Below, in pieces: positions 27,799 to 36,775 of a stretch of 64,000 nucleotides of DNA (position 1 is its first letter; each line of letters begins with the position of its first letter). This DNA comes from Roseovarius dicentrarchi (GTDB lineage Bacteria > Pseudomonadota > Alphaproteobacteria > Rhodobacterales > Rhodobacteraceae). Below the pieces are notes generated by a model. The model searched no databases. It had not been told where the DNA came from and saw only the letters and a list, made by a program, of their open reading frames with translations. The stretch spans positions 164,622 through 228,621 of the forward strand of contig NZ_QNQP01000004.1 of assembly GCF_003316635.1 (NCBI RefSeq), in the 5' to 3' direction. The translations under genes were made by a program, and so were the position numbers.

Positions 27799-27825
27799 TT
27801 GACAATGAATGAACGTCCGTTCATT
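27799..27825 (+). promoter_or_regulatory. Promoter and TetR operator
   Basis: A TTGACA box (27799-27804) is followed by an inverted repeat with 8-bp arms AATGAACG / CGTTCATT and a 2-bp centre (27808-27825). The repeat occupies the spacer before a probable -10 near 27822-27830. Position and shape fit TetR repression of the aminotransferase gene. Confidence 0.7.
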
Positions 27826-27859
27826 TTGTGACAAATGTTACATCAAGGGAGATGAGACG

Positions 27860-29254
27860 ATGACACTGCTCAATTCCAACTTTGACGCGCTGCGCGATTG
27901 GGACAATCAGCACTTCGTTCACCCTTGGGAGGGTATGAGCGATATCGGCGCGAATGAGCGAACCTTTACCGAAGGGGGCGAGGGGATCTACGTCACCACC
28001 GAAAAGGGCGAGCGTCTGATCGACGGCCCCGCCGGAATGTGGTGCGTCCAGGTCGGTTACGGCAATACCGAGATCGCCGACGCAATGGCCAAGCAGGCCA
28101 AGGAAATGGCGTATTTCTCGCCTTTCAACAACACCAACTCGACGCCTGCGAAGCTGGGCAGGGAAATTGCGCGGCGCACGCCCGGCGATCTGAATCGCGT
28201 CTTTTTCACGACCGGCGGCTCGACCGCGGTCGATACCGCGCTGCGCTTTGTCCAGTTCCGCAACAACGTGCTGGGGCGCCCCGAGAAGAAAATGGTCATC
28301 TCGCGCCAGAAGGCCTATCACGGCTCGACCTATCTGGCCGCGTCGGTGTCGGGCAAGGAGCGTGACAAGGGCTGGATGGATCAGGCCACGCATCTGACGC
28401 ATTTCCTGCCCAACGTGAACCCGTATGTGCGCAGCGCCGGCCAGAGCGTCGATGACTTCCTTGAGGAGAAAATCGCCGATCTGGAAAACGCGATCCTCAC
28501 ACTGGGCGCGGACAAGGTCGCGGCCTTCATCGCCGAGCCGATCCTGTGCTCGGGCGGGGTGATCGTGCCGCCCAAGGGCTATCACAAGCGCTGCCTTGAG
28601 ATCTGCCACAAGCATGACGTGCTGTATATCTCGGACGAGGTCGTGACCGGCTTTGGCCGCCTCGGGCATTGGTTCGCCTCCGAGGAGGTGTTCGACATCG
28701 TTCCCGATATCATCACCTGCGCCAAGGGCATGACTTCGGGCTATGCGCCGATGGGGGCCTGCATCATCTCCGACCGGCTGATCGACAGCGTGTCGGGCGC
28801 GCATTCGCAGGACGCCGTTTTCTCGAACGGGTTCACCTATTCGGGCCATCCGGTCAGCGCGGCCGCCGCGCTGAAGAACATGGAGATCATCGAGCGCGAG
28901 GGCATCCTTGAGCATGTGCGCAAGGTCGCACCGGTGTTCGAGGCACGCCTGAAATCGCTCGGCGATCTGCCGCTGGTCGATGACACGCGCGGGCAGGGCC
29001 TGGTCGGATGCGTCGAATGCGTCGCGGATGCGTCGGCGGACAATACGCTGGACGTGGAGAAATCCATCGGCGCGATGATCGACGCGCATTGCCAGGAAAA
29101 CGGCCTCATCCTGCGCCCGATTATCGGCATGTGCGTATTCTCGCCGCCGCTGATCATCAGCGAAGACCAGATCCACCAGATGTTCGACATCCTTGAGGAT
29201 GGCATTCGCAAGACAACCGACGATCTGACCCGTCAGGGCGTCGAAATCAAATAA
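27860..29254 (+). CDS. class III PLP-dependent aminotransferase
   Basis: A 464-residue aminotransferase of the omega-amino acid/amine : pyruvate type. The PLP lysine is K289 (TCAKGMTSGYAPMG), preceded by ISDEVVTGFGRLG, where the aspartate binds the pyridine ring. Substrates of this group include beta-alanine, putrescine, taurine and aryl amines; the sequence does not single one out. The ATG at 27860 follows GGGAGATGAG. It is the first gene after the TetR operator and is followed 72 bp on by a solute-binding protein gene. Confidence 0.88.
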   Translation: MTLLNSNFDALRDWDNQHFVHPWEGMSDIGANERTFTEGGEGIYVTTEKGERLIDGPAGMWCVQVGYGNTEIADAMAKQAKEMAYFSPFNNTNSTPAKLGREIARRTPGDLNRVFFTTGGSTAVDTALRFVQFRNNVLGRPEKKMVISRQKAYHGSTYLAASVSGKERDKGWMDQATHLTHFLPNVNPYVRSAGQSVDDFLEEKIADLENAILTLGADKVAAFIAEPILCSGGVIVPPKGYHKRCLEICHKHDVLYISDEVVTGFGRLGHWFASEEVFDIVPDIITCAKGMTSGYAPMGACIISDRLIDSVSGAHSQDAVFSNGFTYSGHPVSAAAALKNMEIIEREGILEHVRKVAPVFEARLKSLGDLPLVDDTRGQGLVGCVECVADASADNTLDVEKSIGAMIDAHCQENGLILRPIIGMCVFSPPLIISEDQIHQMFDILEDGIRKTTDDLTRQGVEIK

Positions 29255-29326
29255 GCGCCGCGCGCTGCCCGAGGCCGAAGCACCGGGCAGCGCACACAAG
29301 AGCGCAATCCAGGACGGAGGAAAAAA

Positions 29327-30883
29327 ATGTCCCTTTTGACCGCCAGCAGACTCAACCGACGCGGATTTCTCAAGGCAACGGCGGCCACGGCCATCGCCAC
29401 GTCATTCGCCGCAGGCGGCGCCATCGCCGCGCCCAAACGCGGCGGCCATCTGCGTATCGGCTTCGGCCACGGCCAGACGACCGACACGCTCGACCCCGCG
29501 ACACTGGACAATGATTTCATCGTCGGGCTGTCCTTTGCGGTTCATGGCCGGCTGGTCGAGGTCGCGCCGGACGGCGATTTCGTACCCGAACTGGCCGAAA
29601 GCTGGGAGGCGTCGGCCGATGCGGCAACCTGGCGCTTCAAACTGCGCAAGGGCGTGACGTTCCACTCGGGCAAGCCTGTCACGGCAGGCGATGTCGTCGC
29701 ATCGATCAGATATCACCGGGATGAAAACTCCACATCCGCCGCCGCCCCCCTGGTCAGCGAGATCGAGACCATCACCATCGAAGGCGATGACACGATCATT
29801 TTCGAGCTGGCGGGCGGAAATGCCGATTTCCCCTTTACCCTGACCGACTATCATCTGGTGATCCTGCCCCTTCGCGACGGCGCGCTTGACTGGCAGTCCG
29901 GGGATGGCTGCGGCAGTTACATTCTGAAGGATATCGAGTTTGGCGTTTCGGCCCTGCTTGAACGCAACCCCGATCACTGGCGCGATGATGTCGCCTGGTT
30001 CGACAGCATCGAGATGTTGGCGCTGGTGGACCAGAACGCGCGCACCTCTGCGCTGGTGTCGGGCGATATCGATGCCGCCGACCGGCTCGATCGCAAGACG
30101 CTGAACCTGCTTGCGCGCAGCCCGGCAATCGACATTTCCGAAGTGGCAGGCACGCAGCATTACACATTCGCGATGTCCACCAACCAGACCCCGTTTGACG
30201 ACAACAACGTTCGGCTGGCGCTGAAACATGCCGTCGACCGGCAGGAACTGGTGGACAAGATCCTGTTCGGCTATGGCTCGGTCGGCAATGACATTCCGGT
30301 TGGCCCGAACCAGAAATACTACAACACCGAGTTGGAGCAGCGGGTCTATGATCCGGACAAGGCGCGCTGGCATCTGAGGCAGGCGGGCCTGGACAGTCTG
30401 ACGGTCAGCCTCCACGCCGCCGATGCCGCCTTCACCGGGGCCGTGGACGCCGCGCAGCTGTTCCAGAACACGGCCAGCAAGGCGGGCATCACCATCAAGC
30501 CGGTGCGCGAGCCCAATGACGGCTACTGGTCCAGCGTCTGGATGAAGAAACCGTTCTCGGCCGTCTACTGGGACGGGCGCCCCGTGATGGACAAGATGTT
30601 TGCCAGCGCCTACACCTGCGGCGCCTCGTGGAACGACACCTTCTGGTGCCACGAGCGGTTCGAGAAGCTGCTGGTCGAGGCACGCGGCGAACTGGACGAG
30701 GCCAAGCGCCGCGAGATGTATTTCGAGCTCCAGGAAATCGTCCACGATCAGGGCGGCGCGATTATTCCGATGTTCGCCAGCTATGTATTCGGCACCTCCA
30801 AAAAGGTGGGCAAACCCGACGTCATGGGATCGAACCTGGGTCTCGACGGCTCCCGCTGGGCCGAGCGCTGGTGGTTCGTGTAG
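29327..30883 (+). CDS. ABC transporter substrate-binding protein, family 5, Tat-exported
   Basis: A 518-residue periplasmic binding protein of the peptide/nickel/opine type. The N-terminus has a twin-arginine signal, NRRGFLKA, then an alanine-rich hydrophobic stretch ending AIAAPKRGG. The body shows the family pattern VPELAESWEASADAATWRFKLRKGVTFH. It probably delivers a peptide or amine to a permease, but no permease or ATPase gene follows; the downstream DNA is non-coding with transposase debris. The set may have lost its transporter here or use one encoded elsewhere. Confidence 0.9.
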   Translation: MSLLTASRLNRRGFLKATAATAIATSFAAGGAIAAPKRGGHLRIGFGHGQTTDTLDPATLDNDFIVGLSFAVHGRLVEVAPDGDFVPELAESWEASADAATWRFKLRKGVTFHSGKPVTAGDVVASIRYHRDENSTSAAAPLVSEIETITIEGDDTIIFELAGGNADFPFTLTDYHLVILPLRDGALDWQSGDGCGSYILKDIEFGVSALLERNPDHWRDDVAWFDSIEMLALVDQNARTSALVSGDIDAADRLDRKTLNLLARSPAIDISEVAGTQHYTFAMSTNQTPFDDNNVRLALKHAVDRQELVDKILFGYGSVGNDIPVGPNQKYYNTELEQRVYDPDKARWHLRQAGLDSLTVSLHAADAAFTGAVDAAQLFQNTASKAGITIKPVREPNDGYWSSVWMKKPFSAVYWDGRPVMDKMFASAYTCGASWNDTFWCHERFEKLLVEARGELDEAKRREMYFELQEIVHDQGGAIIPMFASYVFGTSKKVGKPDVMGSNLGLDGSRWAERWWFV

Positions 30884-31630
30884 GCGGCAGCCTTGCGATC
30901 ACATCCCGCGCGTCCGAAACGTCCCCGGCGATCGCTCACCTGTGGGGCCGCGTGGCCAGGATAGGTGGTGAATTGTGCCATCACCTTTTCTGGGCCGCTC
31001 CAACGGCATGAGCCGCGGCCAATGACACGGCAAATGTCAAAAATATCCGGCTGAATGTGGTCATCGCCATTTTTTCCTATCTCGGCGTGGCGTCGCTTCT
31101 GACTTTTGGGACGCTTGGGATCAGGGCGACCTGTGCCGTCCCCTCACCGGGGGGAGGCGCAGTTAATTGAAAGCTGCGGAGCGTGCCGATGACCTTAGCA
31201 GGTGGCGCTGTTTCGCAAGAGTGTCGCGTTCAACAAGACGACACTCAGGAGATCACAAATATCCACACGATCTTGACCCAGCATCTTGAAAGAGAGTGAA
31301 CGGCGCGCTGGCGATCCTGTCGTTCCGCGTCTGGCCAATGTGTTTGATACCACGGTTTGACGGTGCGATCCGTTCCCGGTGATCACTGCAAGAACGCACG
31401 CTTCCACGAGAGCCTGCGGAACGTTGCACCCGCCGGCGCCTATTTCGGGCTGGAAAAGCCATTCCACAAAAAAGGGAAAAGATCGGACGAAAGCCGCTCG
31501 AAACGCGCCGCGCGCAAGACAGCGAGCGCACGGCGTCATCAACCGAACCAGACGCGCCAGACTCTCTCCGAAATTAAGCGGTTATTGGCCTCGCAATCCC
31601 TGACGACGGGCAGCTAACGACGTGCCGAAG
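30884..31630. other. Non-coding stretch with mobile-element debris
   Basis: About 750 bases without a supportable intact gene. The first 300 bases show nothing I recognise. The right part includes a transposase-like fragment given separately. No clear terminator for the solute-binding protein gene is visible. Confidence 0.5.
31385..31510 (+). pseudogene. Fragment of an IS3-family transposase C-terminus
   Basis: Translation gives ARFHESLRNVAPAGAYFG, close to the (R/Y)YHESLxNxTPADVYFGR motif near the end of IS3-type integrase-core transposases. The part before it is missing and what follows diverges, so only a scrap remains. Assignment rests on this short motif. Confidence 0.45.
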
Positions 31631-31777
31631 TTATTCTTGAGGGTGTTCAGGAATCAATACCCGCTCTGCATTGCCTTGTGGATCGTCAAACTGATCATGA
31701 CGCAGCGCCCAGGCAAAGGCGGCGAGCCCGATCAGACCCATGCCGATCGATAGCGGGATGAGGACGAGCAAACTCAT
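31631..31777 (-). CDS. ccoS: cbb3 oxidase maturation protein CcoS
   Basis: A 48-residue membrane protein needed to put cofactors into cbb3-type cytochrome oxidase. One helix spans about residues 2-22 and is followed by ALRHDQFDDPQGNAERVL, the typical FDDPxGxAxRIL region of CcoS. The ATG at 31777 overlaps the DUF2189 stop (ATGA). It closes the ccoNOQP operon. Confidence 0.9.
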   Translation of the reverse strand: MSLLVLIPLSIGMGLIGLAAFAWALRHDQFDDPQGNAERVLIPEHPQE

Positions 31778-32571
31778 GTGTCGAACCGGCGTATCGCCGT
31801 GTAGGCATGCCATGTGCCGTGGCCGAGAACCGGAAACACCAATGCCAGCCCAAGCAGGCCGGTCAATACGCTAAGGGTCAGTCCGATTGCGACAATCGCG
31901 CCCCATGCGAGCGCCGGGGCCAGGTTCTGGGTCGTCATGGCAAAGCTGAGGCCAAGCGCCGTCAGCGCATCGCGCCGTTCCGCCAGTATCATGGGGATCG
32001 AAAACAGGCTGAGCGCAAATCCGAAAGCAGCAAACAGGCCGCCTATGGCGGTGCCGGTCAGGATCAACGTCCAGCCGCGCGGCGTGGTCAGCACGTTGAC
32101 AAAGGCATCTTCGGCCCCCGGAAACGGCGTCAGGCCAAAAAACAGCGCGTAAAGCAGATCCGCGACCCGGATCCAGAACAGCACCAGCATCCCCAGCATG
32201 AGCCCGGCAAAGGCCAGTTGCCCCAGCGGAACGCCCCGCACCAGCAGCATCCGGCCGAGGCCGATCCTCTCACCCTCTTCGCGCGCACGGCTTTTCTCAT
32301 AAAGGCCGATTGCAAAGAACGGTCCCACGATCAGAAACCCCGATATCATCGGAAGTGTGAGATAGAGCAGGCCCGCCCAATAGAGCGCCCCAAGGATAGC
32401 GTAGGACAGCAGGGCGATGAAAATTCCGTAGGCAAGGCTGGGCAGCGGGTTGGCGCGAAAATCGGCCCAGCCAGATGAAAGCCAGTCCATCGCCGCGCGC
32501 GCAGGCAAGGATCGCGCAAGCGCCGGTGCCGGCCTGTCAGGAGCGCGAAGCGTTGGGAGAGGTTCGAGCAT
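31774..32571 (-). CDS. DUF2189 family membrane protein in the cbb3 operon
   Basis: A 265-residue polytopic membrane protein with about six hydrophobic segments. The GPFFAIGLYE motif near residue 85 and the closing VFPVLGHGTWHAY mark DUF2189. Function is unknown for the family. It lies in the cbb3 operon between a 52-residue protein and ccoS, with an ATGA overlap on ccoS, which suggests a part in oxidase assembly or in membrane quality. A second DUF2189 protein is encoded at 55059-55865. Confidence 0.8.
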   Translation of the reverse strand: MLEPLPTLRAPDRPAPALARSLPARAAMDWLSSGWADFRANPLPSLAYGIFIALLSYAILGALYWAGLLYLTLPMISGFLIVGPFFAIGLYEKSRAREEGERIGLGRMLLVRGVPLGQLAFAGLMLGMLVLFWIRVADLLYALFFGLTPFPGAEDAFVNVLTTPRGWTLILTGTAIGGLFAAFGFALSLFSIPMILAERRDALTALGLSFAMTTQNLAPALAWGAIVAIGLTLSVLTGLLGLALVFPVLGHGTWHAYTAIRRFDT

Positions 32572-32581
32572 ATCAGACCTT

Positions 32582-32740
32582 TCAGCAGGCAGGCTTGGCC
32601 GCGGCGGCCTGCGCGGACAAGGTGCAATCGGGCTGCGAATTGATGGCGACCGTAATCAGATGCGCATTTGCGGCGACGAAGACGCCCGCGGCCAACAACG
32701 CGCCGGTGATGGCCAGTCTGCGCTGGGTGAAAACGGTCAT
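32582..32740 (-). CDS. 52-residue membrane protein after ccoP
   Basis: A tiny gene whose ATG at 32740 overlaps the ccoP stop (ATGA). The protein has one hydrophobic helix (about 9-30, ITGALLAAGVFVAANAHLI) followed by VAINSQPDCTLSA and ends in cysteine (KPAC). The two cysteines, C39 and C52, would face the same side. I know no name for it. Coupling to ccoP supports a real gene, perhaps an oxidase-associated small subunit or assembly helper. Confidence 0.65.
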   Translation of the reverse strand: MTVFTQRRLAITGALLAAGVFVAANAHLITVAINSQPDCTLSAQAAAAKPAC

Positions 32741-33657
32741 TGCTGGCCCTCCACATCGTCCTGGGTCAGGTTCGCGACATAGAGAGCGAGAAGGTTTATC
32801 TCGGCTTCGGTCAGGCGATCTGACCATGCCGGCATCACGCCCTGCCGCCCGCGGCGCAGCGTCTCCAGCACGCTGGCGCGATCCTGACCGTAAATGACCG
32901 CCCGGTCCGTCAGCGCAGGCGCGCCGTTTTCCATTCCGCCGATGCCGCCCTCGGCGTGGCACGCGCTGCAATTTTCGGCAAACAGCACGCCGCCCTCGCT
33001 GTCTGCATCCGCATTGCCCTGCGGCAGCGCCGTGACGTAGTCGGCCAGCGCGCCCAGCTCGCCGCGCTCCATCCAGTCAAAGGCGGGCATCTGGCCAAAC
33101 CGTGTGTCGGCGCCGGTGGCATTGATCCCGACATGCAGAGTTTCGGCAATCGTTTCGGGATCGCCGCCCCACAGCCAATAGTCATCGTTCAGCACCGGAA
33201 AGCCTGGGCCGCCACCGCCATCGGCGCCATGGCAGGCGGCGCAGTTGTCCTGAAACAGACGGTCCGCCGCCGCCATTGCGGGCAACATCAACATGTCATC
33301 TGCCTGCAACGCGGGGAAATTCGCTGCCTCGAACTTCGCCATCCAGTCGCTGCGATCCGCCGTGAGGGCGCGGTAGCCTTCAACCGCCATTTCCGTCTGA
33401 TCAAGGCCCAGCAGGCCGCGCGTGAAATCCTTGCCATAAGGCCAGGCCGGCAGCAGAATCCAGGCGATCACGGAATACGCGAACGTCAGGATCATTGCCC
33501 AGAGCGCCACTTTGGGAAAGGGCGTGTTAAGCTCGCGGATGCCGTTCCAGTCATGTCCGGTGGTGTCGTATCCGGTAACGGGGTCGACCTCGCGATGGCC
33601 GGTATGCGCGTCGATCTCGTGGTCAGGGTCGGGATTCAGGCGGGGATCGTCGCTCAT
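32737..33657 (-). CDS. ccoP: cbb3-type cytochrome c oxidase subunit III
   Basis: The diheme cytochrome c subunit that passes electrons to CcoO in the high-affinity oxidase. The 306-residue protein has a transmembrane helix at about 51-71 and two heme c motifs, CAACH at 139-143 and CSACH at 230-234, in two cytochrome domains. The ATG at 33657 overlaps the ccoQ stop. The frame runs on upstream through ccoQ out of phase and is not coding there. Confidence 0.95.
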   Translation of the reverse strand: MSDDPRLNPDPDHEIDAHTGHREVDPVTGYDTTGHDWNGIRELNTPFPKVALWAMILTFAYSVIAWILLPAWPYGKDFTRGLLGLDQTEMAVEGYRALTADRSDWMAKFEAANFPALQADDMLMLPAMAAADRLFQDNCAACHGADGGGGPGFPVLNDDYWLWGGDPETIAETLHVGINATGADTRFGQMPAFDWMERGELGALADYVTALPQGNADADSEGGVLFAENCSACHAEGGIGGMENGAPALTDRAVIYGQDRASVLETLRRGRQGVMPAWSDRLTEAEINLLALYVANLTQDDVEGQQ

Positions 33658-33821
33658 CGCGGATCCTCCCCGGACTGGTCGGGCAGGATCGAGCGGGCGA
33701 TCCTTTCCTGCTCGGCGCGGCGCTTGGGGTTGTAGGCGCGGATCGCGACGATGATGAAAAACCCCATCATCCAGATCGGTCCCAGCGTCTTGGCCAGATA
33801 AACGAGGGTGTCGTGGCTCAT
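33654..33821 (-). CDS. ccoQ: cbb3-type oxidase small subunit CcoQ
   Basis: A 55-residue protein with one membrane helix (IWMMGFFIIVAIRAY, about 16-30) and a basic cytosolic tail starting NPKRRAEQE, as usual for CcoQ/FixQ. It stabilises the oxidase complex. Both ends overlap its neighbours by four bases. Confidence 0.92.
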   Translation of the reverse strand: MSHDTLVYLAKTLGPIWMMGFFIIVAIRAYNPKRRAEQERIARSILPDQSGEDPR

Positions 33822-34546
33822 TGCGCGCCCTCCGCAAACAGCTCGTATGGCGCATTGGTCAGGGTTCCGAGCGATTGCAGATAGGCCACAACCGCATCCA
33901 TTTCCGTCAGCCGCGCCGGATCGCCGTCAAACGCGCGCACGGCGACATCCGCGCCATAGCGTTCGCGCACGGCGTCGCCCGCCTCCGTCTCGGGCTGGCT
34001 TTGTCCCATGGCATCGGTGATGGCCGCCTCAATCATTTCGGCGTCATAGGGCACACCCAGTCTGGCCAGTGTCGCCAGTTGATCGCTCAGGATTTCGGTG
34101 TCCAGCGGCCGGGCCAGCCAGGGATAGGCCGGCATGATCGACGCAGGCACCACGCTGCGCGGGTCGATCAGGTGCTGACTGTGCCAGTCGTCGGAATACT
34201 TCTCGCCCAGGCGCGCCAGATCGGGGCCGGTGCGTTTGGAGCCCCAGAGCATGGGGTGATCATAGGCGCTCTCGGCGGCCAGCGAATAGGGGCCGTAGCG
34301 GTCCAGTTCGTCGGCAAGGCTGCGTACCATCTGGCTGTGGCAGGCATAGCAGCCCTCGCGAATATAGATCTCGCGCCCGGCCAGTTCCAGAGGGGTATGG
34401 GGGCGCATGTCGTCGGGAATCTCGACCGTCTCGTCAATGGTGAAGAGTGGCGCGATCTCGACGATACCGCCGATGGAGGCGGCAACGATTATGCCCACCA
34501 CCAGACCCATCGACAGCTTTTCCAGATTGTAATGAAGTCTGAGCAT
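33818..34546 (-). CDS. ccoO: cbb3-type cytochrome c oxidase subunit II
   Basis: A 242-residue monoheme cytochrome c subunit anchored by an N-terminal helix (about 14-32). The heme c motif CYACH is at 66-70 and the distal methionine is probably in the PASIMPAYPWL segment. It accepts electrons from CcoP and feeds CcoN. It lies three bases after ccoN. Confidence 0.95.
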   Translation of the reverse strand: MLRLHYNLEKLSMGLVVGIIVAASIGGIVEIAPLFTIDETVEIPDDMRPHTPLELAGREIYIREGCYACHSQMVRSLADELDRYGPYSLAAESAYDHPMLWGSKRTGPDLARLGEKYSDDWHSQHLIDPRSVVPASIMPAYPWLARPLDTEILSDQLATLARLGVPYDAEMIEAAITDAMGQSQPETEAGDAVRERYGADVAVRAFDGDPARLTEMDAVVAYLQSLGTLTNAPYELFAEGAQ

Positions 34547-34549
34547 ATC

Positions 34550-36190
34550 CTACTCCGCCGGTGTCGGTCTGAGGGGTACGTCGCGCGGTTCGGTCATGTA
34601 GGGTGCGCTGCGGAAGGTCGCATAGCAATTCAGCGCACAGACAATCGCGCCGGTCAGGAACATGCCCCCACCGATGGTGCGGATCAGGTAATAGGGTGCC
34701 ATTGCCTGCACGGATTCGACAAAGCTGTAGGACAGCGCGCCGTTCAGGTCATAGGCGCGCCACATCAGCCCTTGGGTGATGCCCGCGTTCCACATCGAGA
34801 CCACGTAGACCAGCGTTCCGCCGACGGCGAGCCAGAAGTGCCACTCGATCGCGCGCGGCCATGCCATCGTCTCGCGCCCCGACAGCTGCGGCACCATGGT
34901 GTAGATCGCGCCGAAGATGATCATCGCCACCCAGCCCAGCGTGCCGGAATGGACATGGCCAACCGTCCAGTCGGTATAATGGCTCAGCGAGTTGACGGGC
35001 CGGATCGCCAGGAACGATCCCTCGAATGTGGACAGCCCGTAGAACACGGCGGCGACAAACATGAACCGCAGGGTCGCGTCATCGCGCACCTTGTGCCACG
35101 CGCCATTCAGCGTCGCGATGGCGTTTCCCGCCGACGCCCAGCTGGGCACCAGAAGCATTACCGAAAAGGTCATGCCAAGCGTCTGAACCCAATAGGGCAG
35201 GGCGGTATAATGCAGATGGTGCGAGCCGACCCAGATGTAGAAGAACACGATCCCCCAGAAGCTGATGATTGACAGGCGATAAGACCAGATCGGGCGCCCC
35301 GAGCGCACCGGCAGATAATAGTACAGCATCCCCAGAAAGCCCGACGTCAGGAAGAACGCGACGGCGTTATGCCCATACCACCACTGGATCATCGCATCCT
35401 GCACGCCCGCCCAGATGGTAAAGCTGTCAGCGCCGTTCCAGCGCACCGGGATTGCCAGATTGTTGACGATATGCAGCATGGCGACCACCAGAATGAAGGC
35501 CATGTAATACCAGTTCGCCACGTAGATATGCGGCTCGTGCCGACGTGCCAGTGTGCGGATGTAGACGGTGAAATAGACCACCCAGACGATCACCAGCCAG
35601 ATATCGGCATACCATTCCGCCTCGGCGTATTCCTTGGACTGGGTGCTGCCCATCAGATAGCCGCTGACCGCCCAGAGGCAAAACAGGTTGAACCCGATCA
35701 GCACGAACCATGGACTGATCGCATCGGCCAGCCGGGTCCGGGCGGTGCGTTGCAGCACATAAAACGACGTTGCGATCAGCGCATTGCCACCAAAGCCAAA
35801 GATGATGCCGGTGGTATGGACGGGCCGCAGGCGCCCGAAACTGGTCCAGGGCAGGGCAGGCGTGCCTTCGGGCCAATAGAGTAGCGCAGAGACCCACACG
35901 CCGATGCCCATCGCAAAGATTGCCCAGACCAGTGTCATCATTACGCCAAAGCGTGTCGGGCCGTCGAAATAGCGGTCATGCCGTTCTACGCCCGGCGCGC
36001 TGTCATAGAGCCCGCCACCAACGCGGAAGACCAAAAACAGACCCAATATCAATGCCATCGCGCCATGCACTGCCATTACGCCCTTGCCGGCGAAGGCTGC
36101 CATTCCAAACCCCAGAACCGCCAGCGCGACAGACAGGCCAAAGGCGATCTGGCGCTCATTCCGGCTGAGTGTTCCGGCAGGTGTCATCAC
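34550..36190 (-). CDS. ccoN: cbb3-type cytochrome c oxidase subunit I
   Basis: The catalytic heme-copper subunit, reducing oxygen at low concentrations and pumping protons. The 546-residue protein has about 12 membrane helices. Histidine ligands are visible in RPVHTTG, QWWYGHNAVAFF, VGSHHLHYTALP (copper B) and VGHVHSGTLGW (hemes). The ATG at 36190 overlaps the regulator's stop (ATGA). ccoG, ccoH and ccoI are not in this operon. Confidence 0.96.
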   Translation of the reverse strand: MMTPAGTLSRNERQIAFGLSVALAVLGFGMAAFAGKGVMAVHGAMALILGLFLVFRVGGGLYDSAPGVERHDRYFDGPTRFGVMMTLVWAIFAMGIGVWVSALLYWPEGTPALPWTSFGRLRPVHTTGIIFGFGGNALIATSFYVLQRTARTRLADAISPWFVLIGFNLFCLWAVSGYLMGSTQSKEYAEAEWYADIWLVIVWVVYFTVYIRTLARRHEPHIYVANWYYMAFILVVAMLHIVNNLAIPVRWNGADSFTIWAGVQDAMIQWWYGHNAVAFFLTSGFLGMLYYYLPVRSGRPIWSYRLSIISFWGIVFFYIWVGSHHLHYTALPYWVQTLGMTFSVMLLVPSWASAGNAIATLNGAWHKVRDDATLRFMFVAAVFYGLSTFEGSFLAIRPVNSLSHYTDWTVGHVHSGTLGWVAMIIFGAIYTMVPQLSGRETMAWPRAIEWHFWLAVGGTLVYVVSMWNAGITQGLMWRAYDLNGALSYSFVESVQAMAPYYLIRTIGGGMFLTGAIVCALNCYATFRSAPYMTEPRDVPLRPTPAE

Positions 36191-36615
36191 GCGGCTCCTT
36201 CAAGGTCGGCCATGGGGGCAAGCGCCACCTCGGACAGGCTGGTGCGGTCCAGATCGGCCAGAAACGCCGCCTCGGCCGAACGCAGCCGTGACTTGAGCTT
36301 GCAGCGGCCACTGATCGAGCATGCGCCGCCATCTGCGGCAAAGCATTCCACCAGCGCCTGACCCTTTTCTAAAACCCGCACGATCTGGCCCAGACTGATC
36401 TCATCCGCGCCGCGTGCCAGCATCGCGCCCCCACCGCCACCGCGGCGCGTCACGACAATTCCGGCCCCGGACAGGCGCTGCACGATCTTGGCCAGGTGAT
36501 GGCGCGAAAGGCCGAATTCATAGGCAAGCTCGGAAGTGGAAAACCCACGTTCGGGCGCGCTGGCCATCCGCATCAGCATCCGAAGACCATAGTCTGTGAA
36601 CGAAGTAAGGCGCAT
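36187..36615 (-). CDS. Rrf2 family regulator, NsrR-like, heading the cbb3 operon
   Basis: A 142-residue Rrf2 protein. The winged helix covers residues 1-80 (MRLTSFTDYGLRMLMRMA, LSRHHLAKIVQRL). Three cysteines with spacing C-x7-C-x5-C (CFAADGGACSISGRC) fit an iron-sulfur cluster site as in NsrR, which senses nitric oxide. The ATG at 36615 begins the conserved part. An imperfect dyad at 36630-36646, just upstream, could be its own operator. Translational coupling to ccoN suggests direct control of the oxidase by redox, NO or iron state. Confidence 0.85.
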   Translation of the reverse strand: MRLTSFTDYGLRMLMRMASAPERGFSTSELAYEFGLSRHHLAKIVQRLSGAGIVVTRRGGGGGAMLARGADEISLGQIVRVLEKGQALVECFAADGGACSISGRCKLKSRLRSAEAAFLADLDRTSLSEVALAPMADLEGAA

Positions 36616-36775
36616 TTCGACCCTTAAACCTGAATAAGTATTTGAGTTACCATTTAGCATGTCCACCCGTAAATACCAACCGAAACTTTGCCGACCGCCA
36701 GCCATGCGGCATGCGCTGGGGTGTTGATCCTTGGGTCGAGTTGACCCGTTTTTCATTTGGCGCTGATCCGCCTGA

